NCBI RefSeq assembly: GCF_004786035.1
Contig: NZ_CP035088.1
Span: forward strand, 2,330,001 to 2,394,000
Direction of reading: 5' to 3'
Source: Pseudomonas viciae
GTDB lineage: Bacteria > Pseudomonadota > Gammaproteobacteria > Pseudomonadales > Pseudomonadaceae
DNA length: 64,000 nt
In this document: one piece after another, positions 17,510-26,752 of the stretch
Layout of the letters: every line of letters starts with the position of its first letter
How positions within the stretch are numbered: position 1 is the stretch's first letter
The notes under the pieces: model-generated
Databases searched by the model: none
Told to the model about the DNA's origin: nothing
The model's input: only the letters and a program-made list of their open reading frames with translations
Program-made: the position numbers and the translations under genes

Positions 17510-19333
17510 ATGACTGAACTGTTTGATCCAAGCGCTTTCCTGTCTACATGCAGTGGCCGCCCAGGCGTGTACCGCATGTTCGACAGTGATGCGCGCCTGT
17601 TGTATGTCGGCAAGGCCAAGAATCTCAAGAAACGCCTGGCGAGTTACTTCCGCAAGACCGGTCTCGCACCGAAGACGGCAGCCCTGGTGGGGCGCATCGC
17701 GCAAATCGAAACCACCATCACCGCCAATGAAACCGAGGCGTTGCTGCTCGAGCAGACGCTGATCAAGGAATGGCGCCCGCCGTACAACATCCTGCTGCGT
17801 GACGATAAGTCCTACCCGTACGTGTTCCTGTCCGACGGAGCGTTCCCGCGCCTGAGCATTCATCGCGGGGCGAAGAAGGCCAAGGGCCGGTATTTCGGTC
17901 CTTACCCCAGCGCCGGGGCGATCCGCGAAAGCCTGAGCCTGCTGCAGAAGACCTTCTTCGTTCGCCAGTGTGAGGACAGCTACTACAAGAACCGCACCCG
18001 GCCCTGTCTGCAATACCAGATCAAGCGCTGCAAGGCCCCTTGCGTCGGGTTCGTCGAACCCGAGGTCTACGCCGAGGATGTGCGTCACTCGGTGATGTTC
18101 CTGGAAGGGCGCAGCAATGCGCTGACTGATGAGCTGTCAGCGGCGATGGAAGACGCGGCGGTCAATCTTGAATTCGAACGGGCCGCCGAACTGCGCGACC
18201 AGATCGGCCTGCTGCGCCGGGTACAGGACCAGCAGAGCATGGAAGGCGGCAGTGGCGACGTCGATGTGATCGCCGCGTTCATCAACCCAGGTGGCGCCTG
18301 TGTGCACTTGATCAGCGTGCGCGGCGGTCGGGTGTTGGGCAGCAAGAACTTCTTCCCTCAAGTCGGCATCGAGGAAGACGTCGCCGAGGTCATGGCGGCC
18401 TTTCTGGGTCAGTACTACATCAGCAGTCCGGAACGCGACCTGCCGGCCGAGTTGATCGTCAACGTGGTCCATGAAGACTTCCCAGCCTTGATCGAAGCCA
18501 TCGATACCCTTCGCGGTCGCGAACTGACCATCAGCCACCGCGTGCGTGGTACGCGGGCGCGCTGGCAGCAGCTGGCCGTGACCAACGCCGAACAGGCCCT
18601 GGGTGCGCGCCTGGCTAACCGCCAGCACGTCGCGGCGCGGTTCGATGCCCTGGCCGACGTTCTCAACCTGGACGAGCCGCCGCAACGGCTGGAGTGCTAC
18701 GACATCAGCCATTCCAGCGGCGAGGCCACCGTGGCGTCCTGCGTGGTGTTCGGTCCGGAAGGCCCGATCAAGTCCGATTACCGCCGTTACAACATTGAAG
18801 GCGTCACACCCGGAGATGACTATGCGGCGATGCACCAGGCGTTGATGCGCCGCTTTGGCAAGCTGAAGGACGGGGAGGGCAAACTCCCGGACATCCTGCT
18901 GGTGGACGGCGGTAAAGGCCAGCTGTCCATGGCCCGCGACGTGCTCAATGAGCTGATGGTGCCCGATCTGATCCTGCTGGGCGTGGCCAAGGGCGCAACC
19001 CGCAAGGCCGGCTTCGAGACCCTGTACCTGAACGATGCCGCCCATGAGTTCACCCTGAAGGGCGATTCGCCGGCGTTGCACCTGATCCAACAGATCCGTG
19101 ACGAAGCTCACCGTTTCGCCATCACCGGTCACCGCGCCCGCCGTGGCAAGACCCGCCGCACGTCGACGCTGGAAGGGGTGGCCGGGGTCGGTCCGACCCG
19201 ACGTCGCGACCTGCTAAAACATTTTGGTGGATTGCAGGAGCTGTCTCGTGCCAGCATCGAAGAGATAGCCAAAGCACCCGGTATCAGTAAAAAGCTCGCT
19301 GAGTCGATTTATGCAAACCTGCACAGCGAGTAG
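17510..19333 (+). CDS. uvrC: Excinuclease ABC subunit C
   Basis: Makes both incisions in nucleotide excision repair together with UvrA and UvrB. The 607-residue protein has the N-terminal GIY-YIG nuclease domain ([20 protein letters not shown]), a UVR motif region near residue 200-235 ([20 protein letters not shown]), the UvrC/RNase H-like nuclease domain ([12 protein letters not shown] with catalytic Asp) and C-terminal helix-hairpin-helix repeats ([19 protein letters not shown]). Normal length. Two bases downstream of gacA. Confidence 0.98.
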   Translation: MTELFDPSAFLSTCSGRPGVYRMFDSDARLLYVGKAKNLKKRLASYFRKTGLAPKTAALVGRIAQIETTITANETEALLLEQTLIKEWRPPYNILLRDDKSYPYVFLSDGAFPRLSIHRGAKKAKGRYFGPYPSAGAIRESLSLLQKTFFVRQCEDSYYKNRTRPCLQYQIKRCKAPCVGFVEPEVYAEDVRHSVMFLEGRSNALTDELSAAMEDAAVNLEFERAAELRDQIGLLRRVQDQQSMEGGSGDVDVIAAFINPGGACVHLISVRGGRVLGSKNFFPQVGIEEDVAEVMAAFLGQYYISSPERDLPAELIVNVVHEDFPALIEAIDTLRGRELTISHRVRGTRARWQQLAVTNAEQALGARLANRQHVAARFDALADVLNLDEPPQRLECYDISHSSGEATVASCVVFGPEGPIKSDYRRYNIEGVTPGDDYAAMHQALMRRFGKLKDGEGKLPDILLVDGGKGQLSMARDVLNELMVPDLILLGVAKGATRKAGFETLYLNDAAHEFTLKGDSPALHLIQQIRDEAHRFAITGHRARRGKTRRTSTLEGVAGVGPTRRRDLLKHFGGLQELSRASIEEIAKAPGISKKLAESIYANLHSE

Positions 19334-19365
19334 AATGCCCGTCAACCTCGTAGCCAGTTGTGCCG

Positions 19366-19926
19366 ATGAATATCCCAAACCTGATTACCGTTCTACGCGT
19401 CCTGCTCATCCCGATCTTCATATTGCTGTTCTATTTGCCGTACCACTGGAGCTACGTGGCCTCTGCCTCGGTCTTCGCCTTCGCCGCCGCGACCGACTGG
19501 CTCGACGGCTACCTGGCCCGCCGCCTGGAGCAGAGCACGCCGTTCGGCGCGTTCCTCGACCCGGTGGCCGACAAGCTGATGGTGGCGGTGGCCCTGGTGC
19601 TGCTGGTGCAGGAACACGGTAACCTCTGGCTGACCTTGCCGGCGGCGGTGATCATCGGGCGCGAAATCGTCGTATCGGCACTCCGGGAATGGATGGCCGA
19701 GCTGGGTGCGCGCGCCCAGGTCGCCGTGTCGAATCTCGGTAAATGGAAAACTGCCGCGCAAATGCTGGCGCTGGTGATCCTGCTGGCCAACCCGTCGGAC
19801 TTCAGTTTCTGGGTCCTGTTGGGCTATGCATTGCTGCTGATTTCCGCTGGTTTGACGCTGTGGTCGATGGTCCAGTACCTGCGCGCCGCCTGGCCGCATC
19901 TGCGCACTGACGTGGACCCGAAATAA
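19366..19926 (+). CDS. pgsA: CDP-diacylglycerol--glycerol-3-phosphate 3-phosphatidyltransferase
   Basis: Inner-membrane enzyme forming phosphatidylglycerol phosphate, the committed step to phosphatidylglycerol and cardiolipin. The 186-residue protein has four hydrophobic helices and the CDP-alcohol phosphotransferase motif DG-x2-AR-x8-G-x3-D-x3-D, seen as [10 protein letters not shown] then [11 protein letters not shown] use the ATG at 19366 ([11 protein letters not shown]); a GTG two codons upstream is possible. Located 32 bases after uvrC, in the conserved gacA-uvrC-pgsA-tRNA-Gly order. Confidence 0.97.
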   Translation: MNIPNLITVLRVLLIPIFILLFYLPYHWSYVASASVFAFAAATDWLDGYLARRLEQSTPFGAFLDPVADKLMVAVALVLLVQEHGNLWLTLPAAVIIGREIVVSALREWMAELGARAQVAVSNLGKWKTAAQMLALVILLANPSDFSFWVLLGYALLLISAGLTLWSMVQYLRAAWPHLRTDVDPK

Positions 19927-19988
19927 ACTTTTTTGAATCAAAGGGTTGACGGCGTAATCTGAATCTATAGAATGCGCCACACCAAGAC

Positions 19989-20111
<123 letters not shown>

Positions 20112-20225
20112 AGAAATGCCTCGGCGTTACTTGATGACGCGGGGCTGCGATACGGCGGTGGCATCTGCATTAAATATGAGCCTGAATTTTAGATCGGGTA
20201 GAGTTCCCCGCGCGCGGCCGAGCTA

Positions 20226-20576
20226 CTACCGATACTTAGACCACCCTGGCTTCCCATCGAGCTCTTCCAGCAGGTCATTGTCGTCATTTCTCTCCCGATA
20301 GCCGTTCGACACCGGGCGAGGATTGAGCTCTTCGAAATTCAAGATCGCTTGAGTCTGCCTGGTCGGCGCGTGGTAGGTGGCTTGTTCGTAGCAGGAGAAC
20401 CGCCGAGCATCATCGCTGGTGCTCCAATCCGTCCCATCAATGTCTGCCTCATGAAGGCCGCTTATTCCGTCCCTGTGCGCTTTGGCAGCAGCAGAGTTTT
20501 GAGGAAGGGGAATTCCTTTGGTGATCCACACCCTGGCATCGCGCAAGGCCTTCGAACCAATTGAATACTTGACCAC
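20226..20576 (-). CDS. Hypothetical protein (weak call)
   Basis: 116-codon frame starting with GTG behind a good GGAGG ribosome site five bases upstream. The protein is hydrophilic with an acidic, charged C-terminus (YRERNDDNDLLEELDGKPGW) and shows no family I recognise. It overlaps the start of the GIY-YIG gene head-to-head by 59 bases, so at least one of the two starts may be misplaced. Kept because the ribosome site is strong; it may be spurious. Confidence 0.35.
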   Translation of the reverse strand: MVKYSIGSKALRDARVWITKGIPLPQNSAAAKAHRDGISGLHEADIDGTDWSTSDDARRFSCYEQATYHAPTRQTQAILNFEELNPRPVSNGYRERNDDNDLLEELDGKPGWSKYR

Positions 20577-21054
20577 ACCATCCTCCGCGCATTATCTACT
20601 GTCGCCGGAGCGATGGCCTGACAAGGCGTACGCGCTTTATCAGCATATCTTCGGAATGGGTAACTCTTATCCCGATGATGGCTTTTTCTACGTTGGGATC
20701 ACGAAGCGGCGATGGCAGACCAGGTGGGCTGAACATTTTCGAGCAGTGAAAAAGGGAAGCAATCTACATTTCCATCGAAAATTCAGAGAGGAGAGGGACG
20801 CGGGACGGATTACTTACATCCATCATAAGGTGATGGCGATCACGGACGACCTGGATAAACTCTACAACGCTGAGAAATTTTTGATCGAAGGTCACTGGGA
20901 TGATGAACGACGGCTCAACATGATCCCAGGTGGCAAAACTGGCCTCCGATACCTTCAATACTCAAGGAGGGAGAAATTGCTACACCGGATGAGCGAGATG
21001 GTGTCGTGGACGCGTGGCTCACTGGCCATCGAGGGGAAAGCCTCCCACCCATAA
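20518..21054 (+). CDS. GIY-YIG-like nuclease domain protein
   Basis: 178 residues. A GIY-YIG-type core begins near residue 55 (GFFYVGITKRRWQTRWAEH), with the conserved YVG-IT and Arg on the following helix, and a possible catalytic Glu in NAEKFLIEGHW about 70 residues later. The N-terminal 50 residues and C-terminal tail (KLLHRMSEMVSWTRGSLAIE) are not recognised. The start is taken as TTG at 20518 after GAGGAAGGGG; GTG at 20521 is equally possible. It is the first plus-strand gene inside the island next to attL, the place where an integrase is expected. Genuine nuclease activity and target are unknown. Confidence 0.65.
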   Translation: MVIHTLASRKAFEPIEYLTTPSSAHYLLSPERWPDKAYALYQHIFGMGNSYPDDGFFYVGITKRRWQTRWAEHFRAVKKGSNLHFHRKFREERDAGRITYIHHKVMAITDDLDKLYNAEKFLIEGHWDDERRLNMIPGGKTGLRYLQYSRREKLLHRMSEMVSWTRGSLAIEGKASHP

Positions 21055-21266
21055 CTATCACCGACAGGTGGCAGGATGAGACTTGGGCCGCCGCCCAGGT
21101 ATGTAGCCGTTCAGACCGCCTCTCGATAGACCAAATCACGGCCATTCGTGACTTAGCCACCAGCCATTGTCTGCAAGAGATTGCTGAGAGAATAGGGGGG
21201 AGAGTCGACCAAATTCAAGGCATCATCAGTGGGAATACTTACTCGGGGGTGAAGGGGCCTCCATAG
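21006..21266 (+). CDS. Small helix-turn-helix protein
   Basis: 86 codons from GTG at 21006, overlapping the end of the GIY-YIG gene by 49 bases in another frame. The C-terminal half (LSIDQITAIRDLATSHCLQE then IAERIGGRVDQIQGIISGNT) follows the pattern of the small HTH segments found next to homing-type and HNH/GIY nucleases, which help target binding. It could be a detached DNA-binding domain of the upstream protein through a frameshift. Function is inference. Confidence 0.5.
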   Translation: MDAWLTGHRGESLPPITITDRWQDETWAAAQVCSRSDRLSIDQITAIRDLATSHCLQEIAERIGGRVDQIQGIISGNTYSGVKGPP

Positions 21267-21313
21267 GCTAGACGTGATTGTCGTCGCCGCAAATGAGCAG
21301 TGAAACCCCAGGT

Positions 21314-21631
21314 TCAAACGTTGAGGCAACACGCCATCAGATAGTGCAATCCGCAGGGATCCTCGATAACCGGCAACTGCGGCCTGCACGTTGTGCTTGC
21401 TTGTTCTACGGCTTGGAAAATTCGCTGGACGGCTTCAACCAGGACCTGGCCGGGGAGAGTTAACCGAGTGCCTCGCGAGTTTCTATCAAACAATTGTGTG
21501 CCTATGTCTGATTCGAGTTCTTTGATGGTCCTGGACAAGGGAGATTGCTCTATGTGCAGTCGTTCAGCCGCGCGCGCAAAGTGCAGCTCCTCCGCAACCG
21601 CGACGAAGCTGCGCAAATGACGAAGTTCCAA
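21314..21631 (-). pseudogene. Truncated LysR-family regulator (N-terminal DNA-binding domain only)
   Basis: 105 codons from TTG at 21631 with AAGGA six bases upstream. Residues 1-85 are a full LysR winged helix (MELRHLRSFVAVAEELHFAR, then AAERLHIEQSPLSRTIKELE and RNSRGTRLTLPGQVL). After about residue 85 similarity stops and the frame ends at 105; functional LysR proteins are about 300 residues and need the effector domain. Most likely a remnant created when island DNA joined here, though a free DNA-binding fragment could still act. Confidence 0.7.
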
Positions 21632-22052
21632 GTGTTTTCCTTAGCTTTTAACAGATGATATGGGAGTTGATGATTATCCGTTTGGAATGTGTTTCGACTA
21701 TTGTTAGCAAGCCAATCTTGAGTGGAATCAGATCCTTGAGTGAAAACTCTCCGCAATAGGTAGATAGCTGAAGCGAGTAACTCCAGCATGGTTGGGGGAT
21801 GTGAATGTTAAGATGTTCATTGGCTCCGTGTGGTTCGACTGTTTGCGCTGGAAGAAGAATTGTTATTCAAGCTTGTCGTATTAGTTGTCGTGGGCTGTAG
21901 TCATGATCTATCTCGTATAGAGGAAATTGGAAATTGATCGGCCTGCCTGTAATATTTGGACATTATCTGATTTGGTGCAATTGCTCTCATTGTTCGAAAG
22001 TGGTGCGAGTTGCTGCTACTTTGACGTCTTCCAGTGTCTTCGCGAATAAGTA
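21632..22052. other. AT-rich intergenic region, no recognised gene
   Basis: About 420 bases clearly richer in A and T than the surrounding core genome. Only short unsupported open frames occur. I see no tRNA, hairpin terminator or repeat. Base composition suggests recently acquired DNA. Confidence 0.5.
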
Positions 22053-22409
22053 GTGATTGAAGTGCGTGAATTTTTTCCTGCCAATTTACAACAGCTTTGC
22101 CGCTACTACCGTTCTATTGCGGAGGTCTGTCGGAAGCTAAATATCAATCGTGGTCAATTCAACAAATATTTGAGTCGGCACAGCTTCCCGGCTGCATTCA
22201 ACCTGAAACGCATTTGTGATTTTTTTGGGGTGGAGGAGTATGAGATCGCCTTGCCGACGGATCAGTTCATCAGTCTCATCGGGGGACGAGCAAGGCAAAC
22301 GGCGTCGGCGATACTGATGGCTGCTCCCCAGCGAGCTATAGAGCACCTAAGGCAGCGCTCTTCACCTCAAGCACCCCCCTTGCCGATCGTACTTTTAGAT
22401 GGGCGCTGA
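22053..22409 (+). CDS. XRE-like helix-turn-helix protein, possibly truncated
   Basis: 118 residues from GTG. Residues 8-60 form a Cro/C1-type HTH (NLQQLCRYYRSIAEVCRKLN, INRGQFNKYLSRHSFPAAFN, LKRICDFFGVEEYEIALP). The rest (IGGRARQTASAILMAAPQRA) has no clear domain and the protein then ends. Related regulators that I recall carry a longer C-terminal part, so a truncation is possible. The ribosome site is weak and no ATG is available. It lies alone in an AT-rich stretch. Confidence 0.6.
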   Translation: MIEVREFFPANLQQLCRYYRSIAEVCRKLNINRGQFNKYLSRHSFPAAFNLKRICDFFGVEEYEIALPTDQFISLIGGRARQTASAILMAAPQRAIEHLRQRSSPQAPPLPIVLLDGR

Positions 22410-22804
22410 AAGCTAAATTTTATCAGCTGGTTTTTGGCGATTTGCGTTGAAGGAGCCGAACGATAATCGGCTAGACGTTGGTCTCATTAAATCCTGAATG
22501 ACGCGGATTTACGTAGGGTGCTGACGTGAGTGAGTCAGTGCGTTTTTGTTAGTCATATATCTTGATGCGTTAAAAAACAGGATTTAAATAACCGTTGGGC
22601 AGTTGATGTGCGTATATTGGCGCTTCTCTGCAGAGATTAGCGGTTGTTTTTCTCATGCGCGCGCCGGTATTACCTCGAATTGCGAAAATACGTACGCTGT
22701 TTCACATAACTCACCCAGAGTGGACAATAAACGAGCAATAAGCGTGTTTGAGTGAGTGGCCTTCCATGTTAAGCGGTATTTAATTCAACGAGCAACAGCA
22801 GGAA
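22410..22804. other. AT-rich intergenic region, no recognised gene
   Basis: About 395 bases between the HTH gene and the end of the TetR gene. No supported frame, RNA gene or terminator seen; composition is AT-rich as in the preceding gap. Confidence 0.5.
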
Positions 22805-23392
22805 TTATTCGGATGGCTGCCTTGAGCATTCGCGGAGTGCTCCCGTGACAAGTTGCTCAACAAGAAGTATACACGCCTCGTCACCTAACTGGCGATCATC
22901 AAGCCAGTCCGGTAGGCAATTGAGAAATTTTATAATCACATGCACAGCCATCGAGCCCGTATCTTTGGCAAGGAAAGTACCGTTGAATACTGCGGCAATA
23001 AATGCGCTTTCATATAGCTTACGCTTGTGGACGATCCGTTGCTGCTGAGCGTCATCTAGATAGACGAAGCCATGTAGCGCCAGTCGAAAGAACTGCGGGC
23101 GCCGACGGTGCAAGCGCAGATGTGCAACGATAAGACTCGACAGAGAACGAACTTGAGTAGCTCCTTGCCTCGCAGGTTGAACAAGTAGATAGAGCTCTTC
23201 ATAAATTTCCTCTATTAGATCGAATAGCAATGCTTGCTTGCTTGGGAAGTGGTTGTACAGTGAGCCGGGAGCAAGGCCTACATGGCGAGCCAATTCCCGC
23301 ATGCTAACTTGACCGAATCCTTTGTTGACAAAAAGCTCTAAAGCTTGAGCACGTATAGTGTCGTACCCCCTATGAGCTTCAGCTGTAGACAT
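22805..23392 (-). CDS. TetR-family transcriptional regulator
   Basis: 195 residues. The N-terminal HTH is typical: RAQALELFVNKGFGQVSMRE followed by LARHVGLAPGSLYNHFPSKQ. The C-terminal ligand domain (residues 60-195) is unassigned. The ATG at 23390-23392 lies inside the 3' end of the 3-hydroxyacyl-CoA dehydrogenase gene, overlapping by 14 bases, so the regulator is the last cistron of that minus-strand operon. Such regulators usually respond to an acyl-CoA or pathway intermediate; this is inference. Confidence 0.88.
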   Translation of the reverse strand: MSTAEAHRGYDTIRAQALELFVNKGFGQVSMRELARHVGLAPGSLYNHFPSKQALLFDLIEEIYEELYLLVQPARQGATQVRSLSSLIVAHLRLHRRRPQFFRLALHGFVYLDDAQQQRIVHKRKLYESAFIAAVFNGTFLAKDTGSMAVHVIIKFLNCLPDWLDDRQLGDEACILLVEQLVTGALRECSRQPSE

Positions 23393-24227
23393 GAAAGCCT
23401 CGTCCCGATTTTTTGCCCAAGAAGCCCGCGCTGACAAACTCCCTAAGTAAAGGTGCAGCACGGTATTTCGGGTCACCAAAACCGGTTTGCAAGCTTTCCA
23501 GAATGGCCAGCACGGTATCCAATCCAATAAGGTCGGCCAATGCCAAAGGTCCGATCGGCTGATTGCACCCCAGGCGCATGCTGGCATCGATTGCTTGAGC
23601 GTCGCCATTTTCCTGAAGGACGAAAATGGCTTCGTTGATCATCGGAATGAGGATTCTGTTGACTATGAACCCAGGGCGATTTTGAGTGTGGATCGCGGTT
23701 TTGCCCAGCTGTTCGACCAATGCCTGGGCGATGGAACAGGTCGCGTCGCTGGTCTGCAAGCCACGGATTAACTCCACCAAGTCCATAACGGGCACTGGGT
23801 TGAAGAAATGAATACCCATGAAACGTTCCGGATGGCTGATGCTGGTTGCCAGTTCTGTGATCGACAGCGATGAGGTGTTGCTGGCGATCAGGCAGTCCGG
23901 ACAAACATGGGCAGCGATCTGTTGTAGGATCGAGCGCTTGAGGGCAAGGTTTTCCGTTGCTGCTTCAATCACCATATCCATGTCGTTCAAATCGATGTAA
24001 TGAGTCGAGGTGTGGATACGTTGCAGCGTGTCGGTGGCTTGCTCGCAGGTGAGAGTACCTTTGCTCACTTGTCGGTCCAGATTCTTCTCCACTACGTGCA
24101 GGCCTCGCTCGAGTGCCTGTTCGCTGATATCGATGAGCAATAGGTCGTGGCCGGCTGCCGCGCACGTCTGGGCGATTCCACTGCCCATCGTGCCTGCGCC
24201 GATCACTGCAATGTGACGCAGGGTCAT
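23379..24227 (-). CDS. 3-hydroxyacyl-CoA dehydrogenase (3-hydroxybutyryl-CoA dehydrogenase type)
   Basis: NAD-dependent oxidation of a 3-hydroxyacyl-CoA to the 3-ketoacyl-CoA. 282 residues, the normal single-function length. Rossmann motif GAGTMGSG at residues 10-17, the segment IEAATENLALKRSILQQI, SNTSSLSITELA, catalytic His in FMGIHFFNPVPVMDLVE and the C-terminal dimer domain with NRPGFIVNRI and GFLGKKSGRGFHVY. Part of a minus-strand catabolic unit with a cupin, an alcohol dehydrogenase and an AA_synth protein. Its job in the ring-degradation block may be late beta-oxidation-like steps. Confidence 0.93.
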   Translation of the reverse strand: MTLRHIAVIGAGTMGSGIAQTCAAAGHDLLLIDISEQALERGLHVVEKNLDRQVSKGTLTCEQATDTLQRIHTSTHYIDLNDMDMVIEAATENLALKRSILQQIAAHVCPDCLIASNTSSLSITELATSISHPERFMGIHFFNPVPVMDLVELIRGLQTSDATCSIAQALVEQLGKTAIHTQNRPGFIVNRILIPMINEAIFVLQENGDAQAIDASMRLGCNQPIGPLALADLIGLDTVLAILESLQTGFGDPKYRAAPLLREFVSAGFLGKKSGRGFHVYS

Positions 24228-24264
24228 GTAGATATCCTAGATTCAGCGTTCGGGAAAATTTTGG

Positions 24265-24792
24265 TTAGTCGCGTTTCGCACCGATCATCACAAACAGTGC
24301 TCGGGCGACTTGATCACTTTTGTTACGCCAGGCGTGACGGGTTCCACGCTGGATGACAACCTCACCGGGCCGGATCAGTTTCTGTTCGCCATTGTCCAGC
24401 TCCAACCAGAGCTCGCCCTGAAGCAGGATGCCGTAGTCGATGGTAGGCGTCGTATGCATGCCCGGATGATCTGGTTCGAAACATTCGAACAAGCCGGGCA
24501 GGGCGCTGCCCAGTTCCTCGATCATCCGTCCGACATCCGTCGGGTTCTGCATCACCATGTCCGGCGGAAAATCATAGATTGCCAGACTGGTTTCGCCCGG
24601 CTGGGGTATCAGGGAAGGGTGCCCCAGGGTGGGGTCCTGCTGCGCGCCGGCCGTTGAGCCGGTGGACCACAGGTGCGCCATGGCATGGCCGGGAATGGAC
24701 TCAAAGGCGCAAGACCGCGGGGCCGCGTCATCGCTGATGAATACGGATTGGCCTGAGGCATCCAGGCCGGTGACGACTCTTCTAATTTTCAT
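24265..24792 (-). CDS. Cupin-domain protein
   Basis: 175 residues with one cupin barrel in the C-terminal half: IDYGILLQGELWLELDNGEQ forms motif 1 and GEVVIQRGTRHAWRNKSD forms motif 2, including the motif-2 His. Metal ligands of motif 1 are incomplete, so catalytic metal binding is doubtful. The N-terminal half (MKIRRVVTGLDASGQSVFIS) is seen in other cupin proteins encoded with catabolic oxidoreductases. Role unknown; sensing, isomerisation or hydrolysis of a pathway intermediate are possibilities. Confidence 0.82.
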   Translation of the reverse strand: MKIRRVVTGLDASGQSVFISDDAAPRSCAFESIPGHAMAHLWSTGSTAGAQQDPTLGHPSLIPQPGETSLAIYDFPPDMVMQNPTDVGRMIEELGSALPGLFECFEPDHPGMHTTPTIDYGILLQGELWLELDNGEQKLIRPGEVVIQRGTRHAWRNKSDQVARALFVMIGAKRD

Positions 24793-24858
24793 AGCATTCC
24801 CTGAATCAGTGGCGGGCCTTAGCGTGCCCGCCGTTGTGTTGAACCTGTCTGGTTGATG

Positions 24859-25974
24859 TCAGGGGCAGATGACGTAGTTACTGAAGCCACCATGACGATT
24901 TTCAATGCCGGTTATTGCGCCGTTGACGTCTTCCAGGCTAAAGGCGGTGTTTTCGAAGAATGAAAGATCCAGTGTCCCGGATTCCACCATGTCCGCCATG
25001 GCTTGTCCTTGTCCTGTAGTGAACCAGGCCGAGCCACTGATCTGGATGTCGTTGTCCATGATCCAGTGCAGATCGATGGGGACCTCACCTGCGATAGCAC
25101 CGATATTGACCAGATGCCCGCCGCGGTGAATGGACTTGAGGGCTTGGGTCAGGGTCTCGTGTGGTGCCCCTGGGCCCAGGGCATCGATAACCACATCGAC
25201 GCCTTCACCGTGGGTGACTTCACTGACCCATTCATTGGTGGGTATCGTGCCCAACGTGTGAATTTCAATCCGGCCTGGTGCGGCGAGGTCTTTCACCCGC
25301 TGGAAGAGCTCCTGGTTACGAGCCGTGCCGAGGATCTTGCGAGCGCCCATGGCCAGCGCCAGCGCGACGGCACCCAAGCCGAGCGTGCCACTGATGCCAT
25401 TGATCAGCAGGGTGGTGCCGGGCCCGACATTGGCCTTGAGCATTGCCTTGTAGGCGGTACCCAGGTAGCCCAGTCGCGCGGCCGTCTCGAAACTGAGGTT
25501 CTCGGGCAGTTTCACCAGACTGTATTGTGGAGCAGGGATGTACTCGCAAAGGCCACCGTAGGGATAGTCTTCGAACATGCGCGGGCTTTTTGACGTGAAA
25601 CCGAAATAGCCATTGAAGGTGTAGGCGGTGCAAGCGATGGTATTGCCCGCTCGACAAGCCCGGCAGGAACCACAGTGGCGGCCCGGATTGACATAGACCC
25701 GGTCACCGACCTTGAAGTCGTAGACCTGTTCGCCTATAGCCTCGATGACCCCCGTGGGGTCGAGGCCGAAAGTCGCCGGCAGTTTCGGTAATGGGTTCTG
25801 GGGGAACCATTTGACCCAGTTGGTCAGAATGTTGTGAAGGTTCGGGACGATCCCGCACGCCTTGACCTTGACCAGCACCTCGGTCGGGCGAATCTCGGGG
25901 ACGGGCATTTGCTCGATGACCATGGGTTTACCGCCTTCATACAGACGTGCGGCGCGCATAGTTTTTGCAGTCAT
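24859..25974 (-). CDS. Zinc-dependent alcohol dehydrogenase (MDR family)
   Basis: 371 residues. GroES-like N-terminal domain with structural zinc cysteines CGSCRACRAGNTIAC (about residues 100-114), then a Rossmann domain with GISGTLGLGAVALAL near residue 180. The usual catalytic zinc His after GLDPTG is not obvious and the first catalytic Cys is in KACGIVPNLHN, so the active site is atypical. Start ATG at 25972-25974 gives MTAKTMRAARLYEGG; an upstream frame extension lacks similarity. Second cistron after the AA_synth gene; likely oxidises an alcohol intermediate or substrate side chain. Confidence 0.87.
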   Translation of the reverse strand: MTAKTMRAARLYEGGKPMVIEQMPVPEIRPTEVLVKVKACGIVPNLHNILTNWVKWFPQNPLPKLPATFGLDPTGVIEAIGEQVYDFKVGDRVYVNPGRHCGSCRACRAGNTIACTAYTFNGYFGFTSKSPRMFEDYPYGGLCEYIPAPQYSLVKLPENLSFETAARLGYLGTAYKAMLKANVGPGTTLLINGISGTLGLGAVALALAMGARKILGTARNQELFQRVKDLAAPGRIEIHTLGTIPTNEWVSEVTHGEGVDVVIDALGPGAPHETLTQALKSIHRGGHLVNIGAIAGEVPIDLHWIMDNDIQISGSAWFTTGQGQAMADMVESGTLDLSFFENTAFSLEDVNGAITGIENRHGGFSNYVICP

Positions 25975-26044
25975 GATGTTCTCCAACACACATATTGTTT
26001 TTGTAGTGGTATGTAACCCTGCAGCACGCTTCAAATCGTCGCCC

Positions 26045-26626
26045 CTAACGCAGCCCGTCTTCGCCCTTCACCTCGCTGGCAGCCAGACCACCGAGTCGCG
26101 CATGAATCCGTCCGCCCGTGGCCATGGCCAGGCCAAAAGCGATTTCGCCGCGACGAGGGCCGTCCCATACGCTCATTTCAGCCACGCCGAAGTGGCTGCG
26201 AACATAGGCCGCCTGGATGTGCCCGAGCGGGATCATCACCCGGCAACCAGGGCCGCCGATGGTCTTCGCCGCCGGCACGATCGCCTTCGGATTGCCGAGC
26301 GCTTCACGCATTGCCCAGCCACCGGCTTCGTGCCAGACCGCACCGTGTTCCAACTCGCCGTCTTCACCGACGATTGCACCTTTGCCATAGGCCTGCACGT
26401 GTTGGGCACCGCCCAGCGCGAGGATCAGCCGCTGGGACAGCTCTGCACCCAGCCCTCTCAATTCCTGCATGAACGGCAGCAGGTCTTCTACATATTGACC
26501 CGCGTAAGGGTTGGCGACCACGGCGGTGGCGACCGCAATCCTCAGTGGGACCGACGAGCGATGCCCGCCTTCGTGGAACACTTCTTCGATGTCCAGTTTT
26601 ACCTTACGAACCATCACAAGCGACAT
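26045..26626 (-). CDS. AA_synth-family protein (DUF1185 type)
   Basis: 193 residues of the family named amino acid synthesis in Pfam, whose function is not established. Characteristic stretches: RIAVATAVVANPYAGQYVED, LGGAQHVQAYGKGAIVGEDG and the C-terminal SVWDGPRRGEIAFGLAMATG. Members are often encoded with amidohydrolases and flavin reductases in catabolic loci. GGAGG lies five bases before the ATG. First cistron of the minus-strand unit, divergent from the FAH hydrolase gene with a shared 126-base control region. Confidence 0.8.
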   Translation of the reverse strand: MSLVMVRKVKLDIEEVFHEGGHRSSVPLRIAVATAVVANPYAGQYVEDLLPFMQELRGLGAELSQRLILALGGAQHVQAYGKGAIVGEDGELEHGAVWHEAGGWAMREALGNPKAIVPAAKTIGGPGCRVMIPLGHIQAAYVRSHFGVAEMSVWDGPRRGEIAFGLAMATGGRIHARLGGLAASEVKGEDGLR

Positions 26627-26683
26627 GCCTAACCTCCAGAACCGTGAGCTTTACGTAGCTCGTTATTTTTTTAAACCGGCCTT

Positions 26684-26740
26684 TTGCATTATGCATTTAA
26701 TGATGTATGGTGCAAGAAATTAGTTTTTGTGCATAAAAAA
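26684..26740 (+). promoter_or_regulatory. Probable FAH-operon promoter with GntR-type operator
   Basis: TTGCAT (26684-26689) and TATGGT sixteen bases later could be -35 and -10 elements. Just downstream, at 26724-26740, is TTTTTGTGCATAAAAAA, centred on TGCA. The same motif precedes the GntR regulator gene and the DUF1302 gene, suggesting one regulator for all three units. Confidence 0.6.
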
Positions 26741-26752
26741 TAGGAGAAGAAC

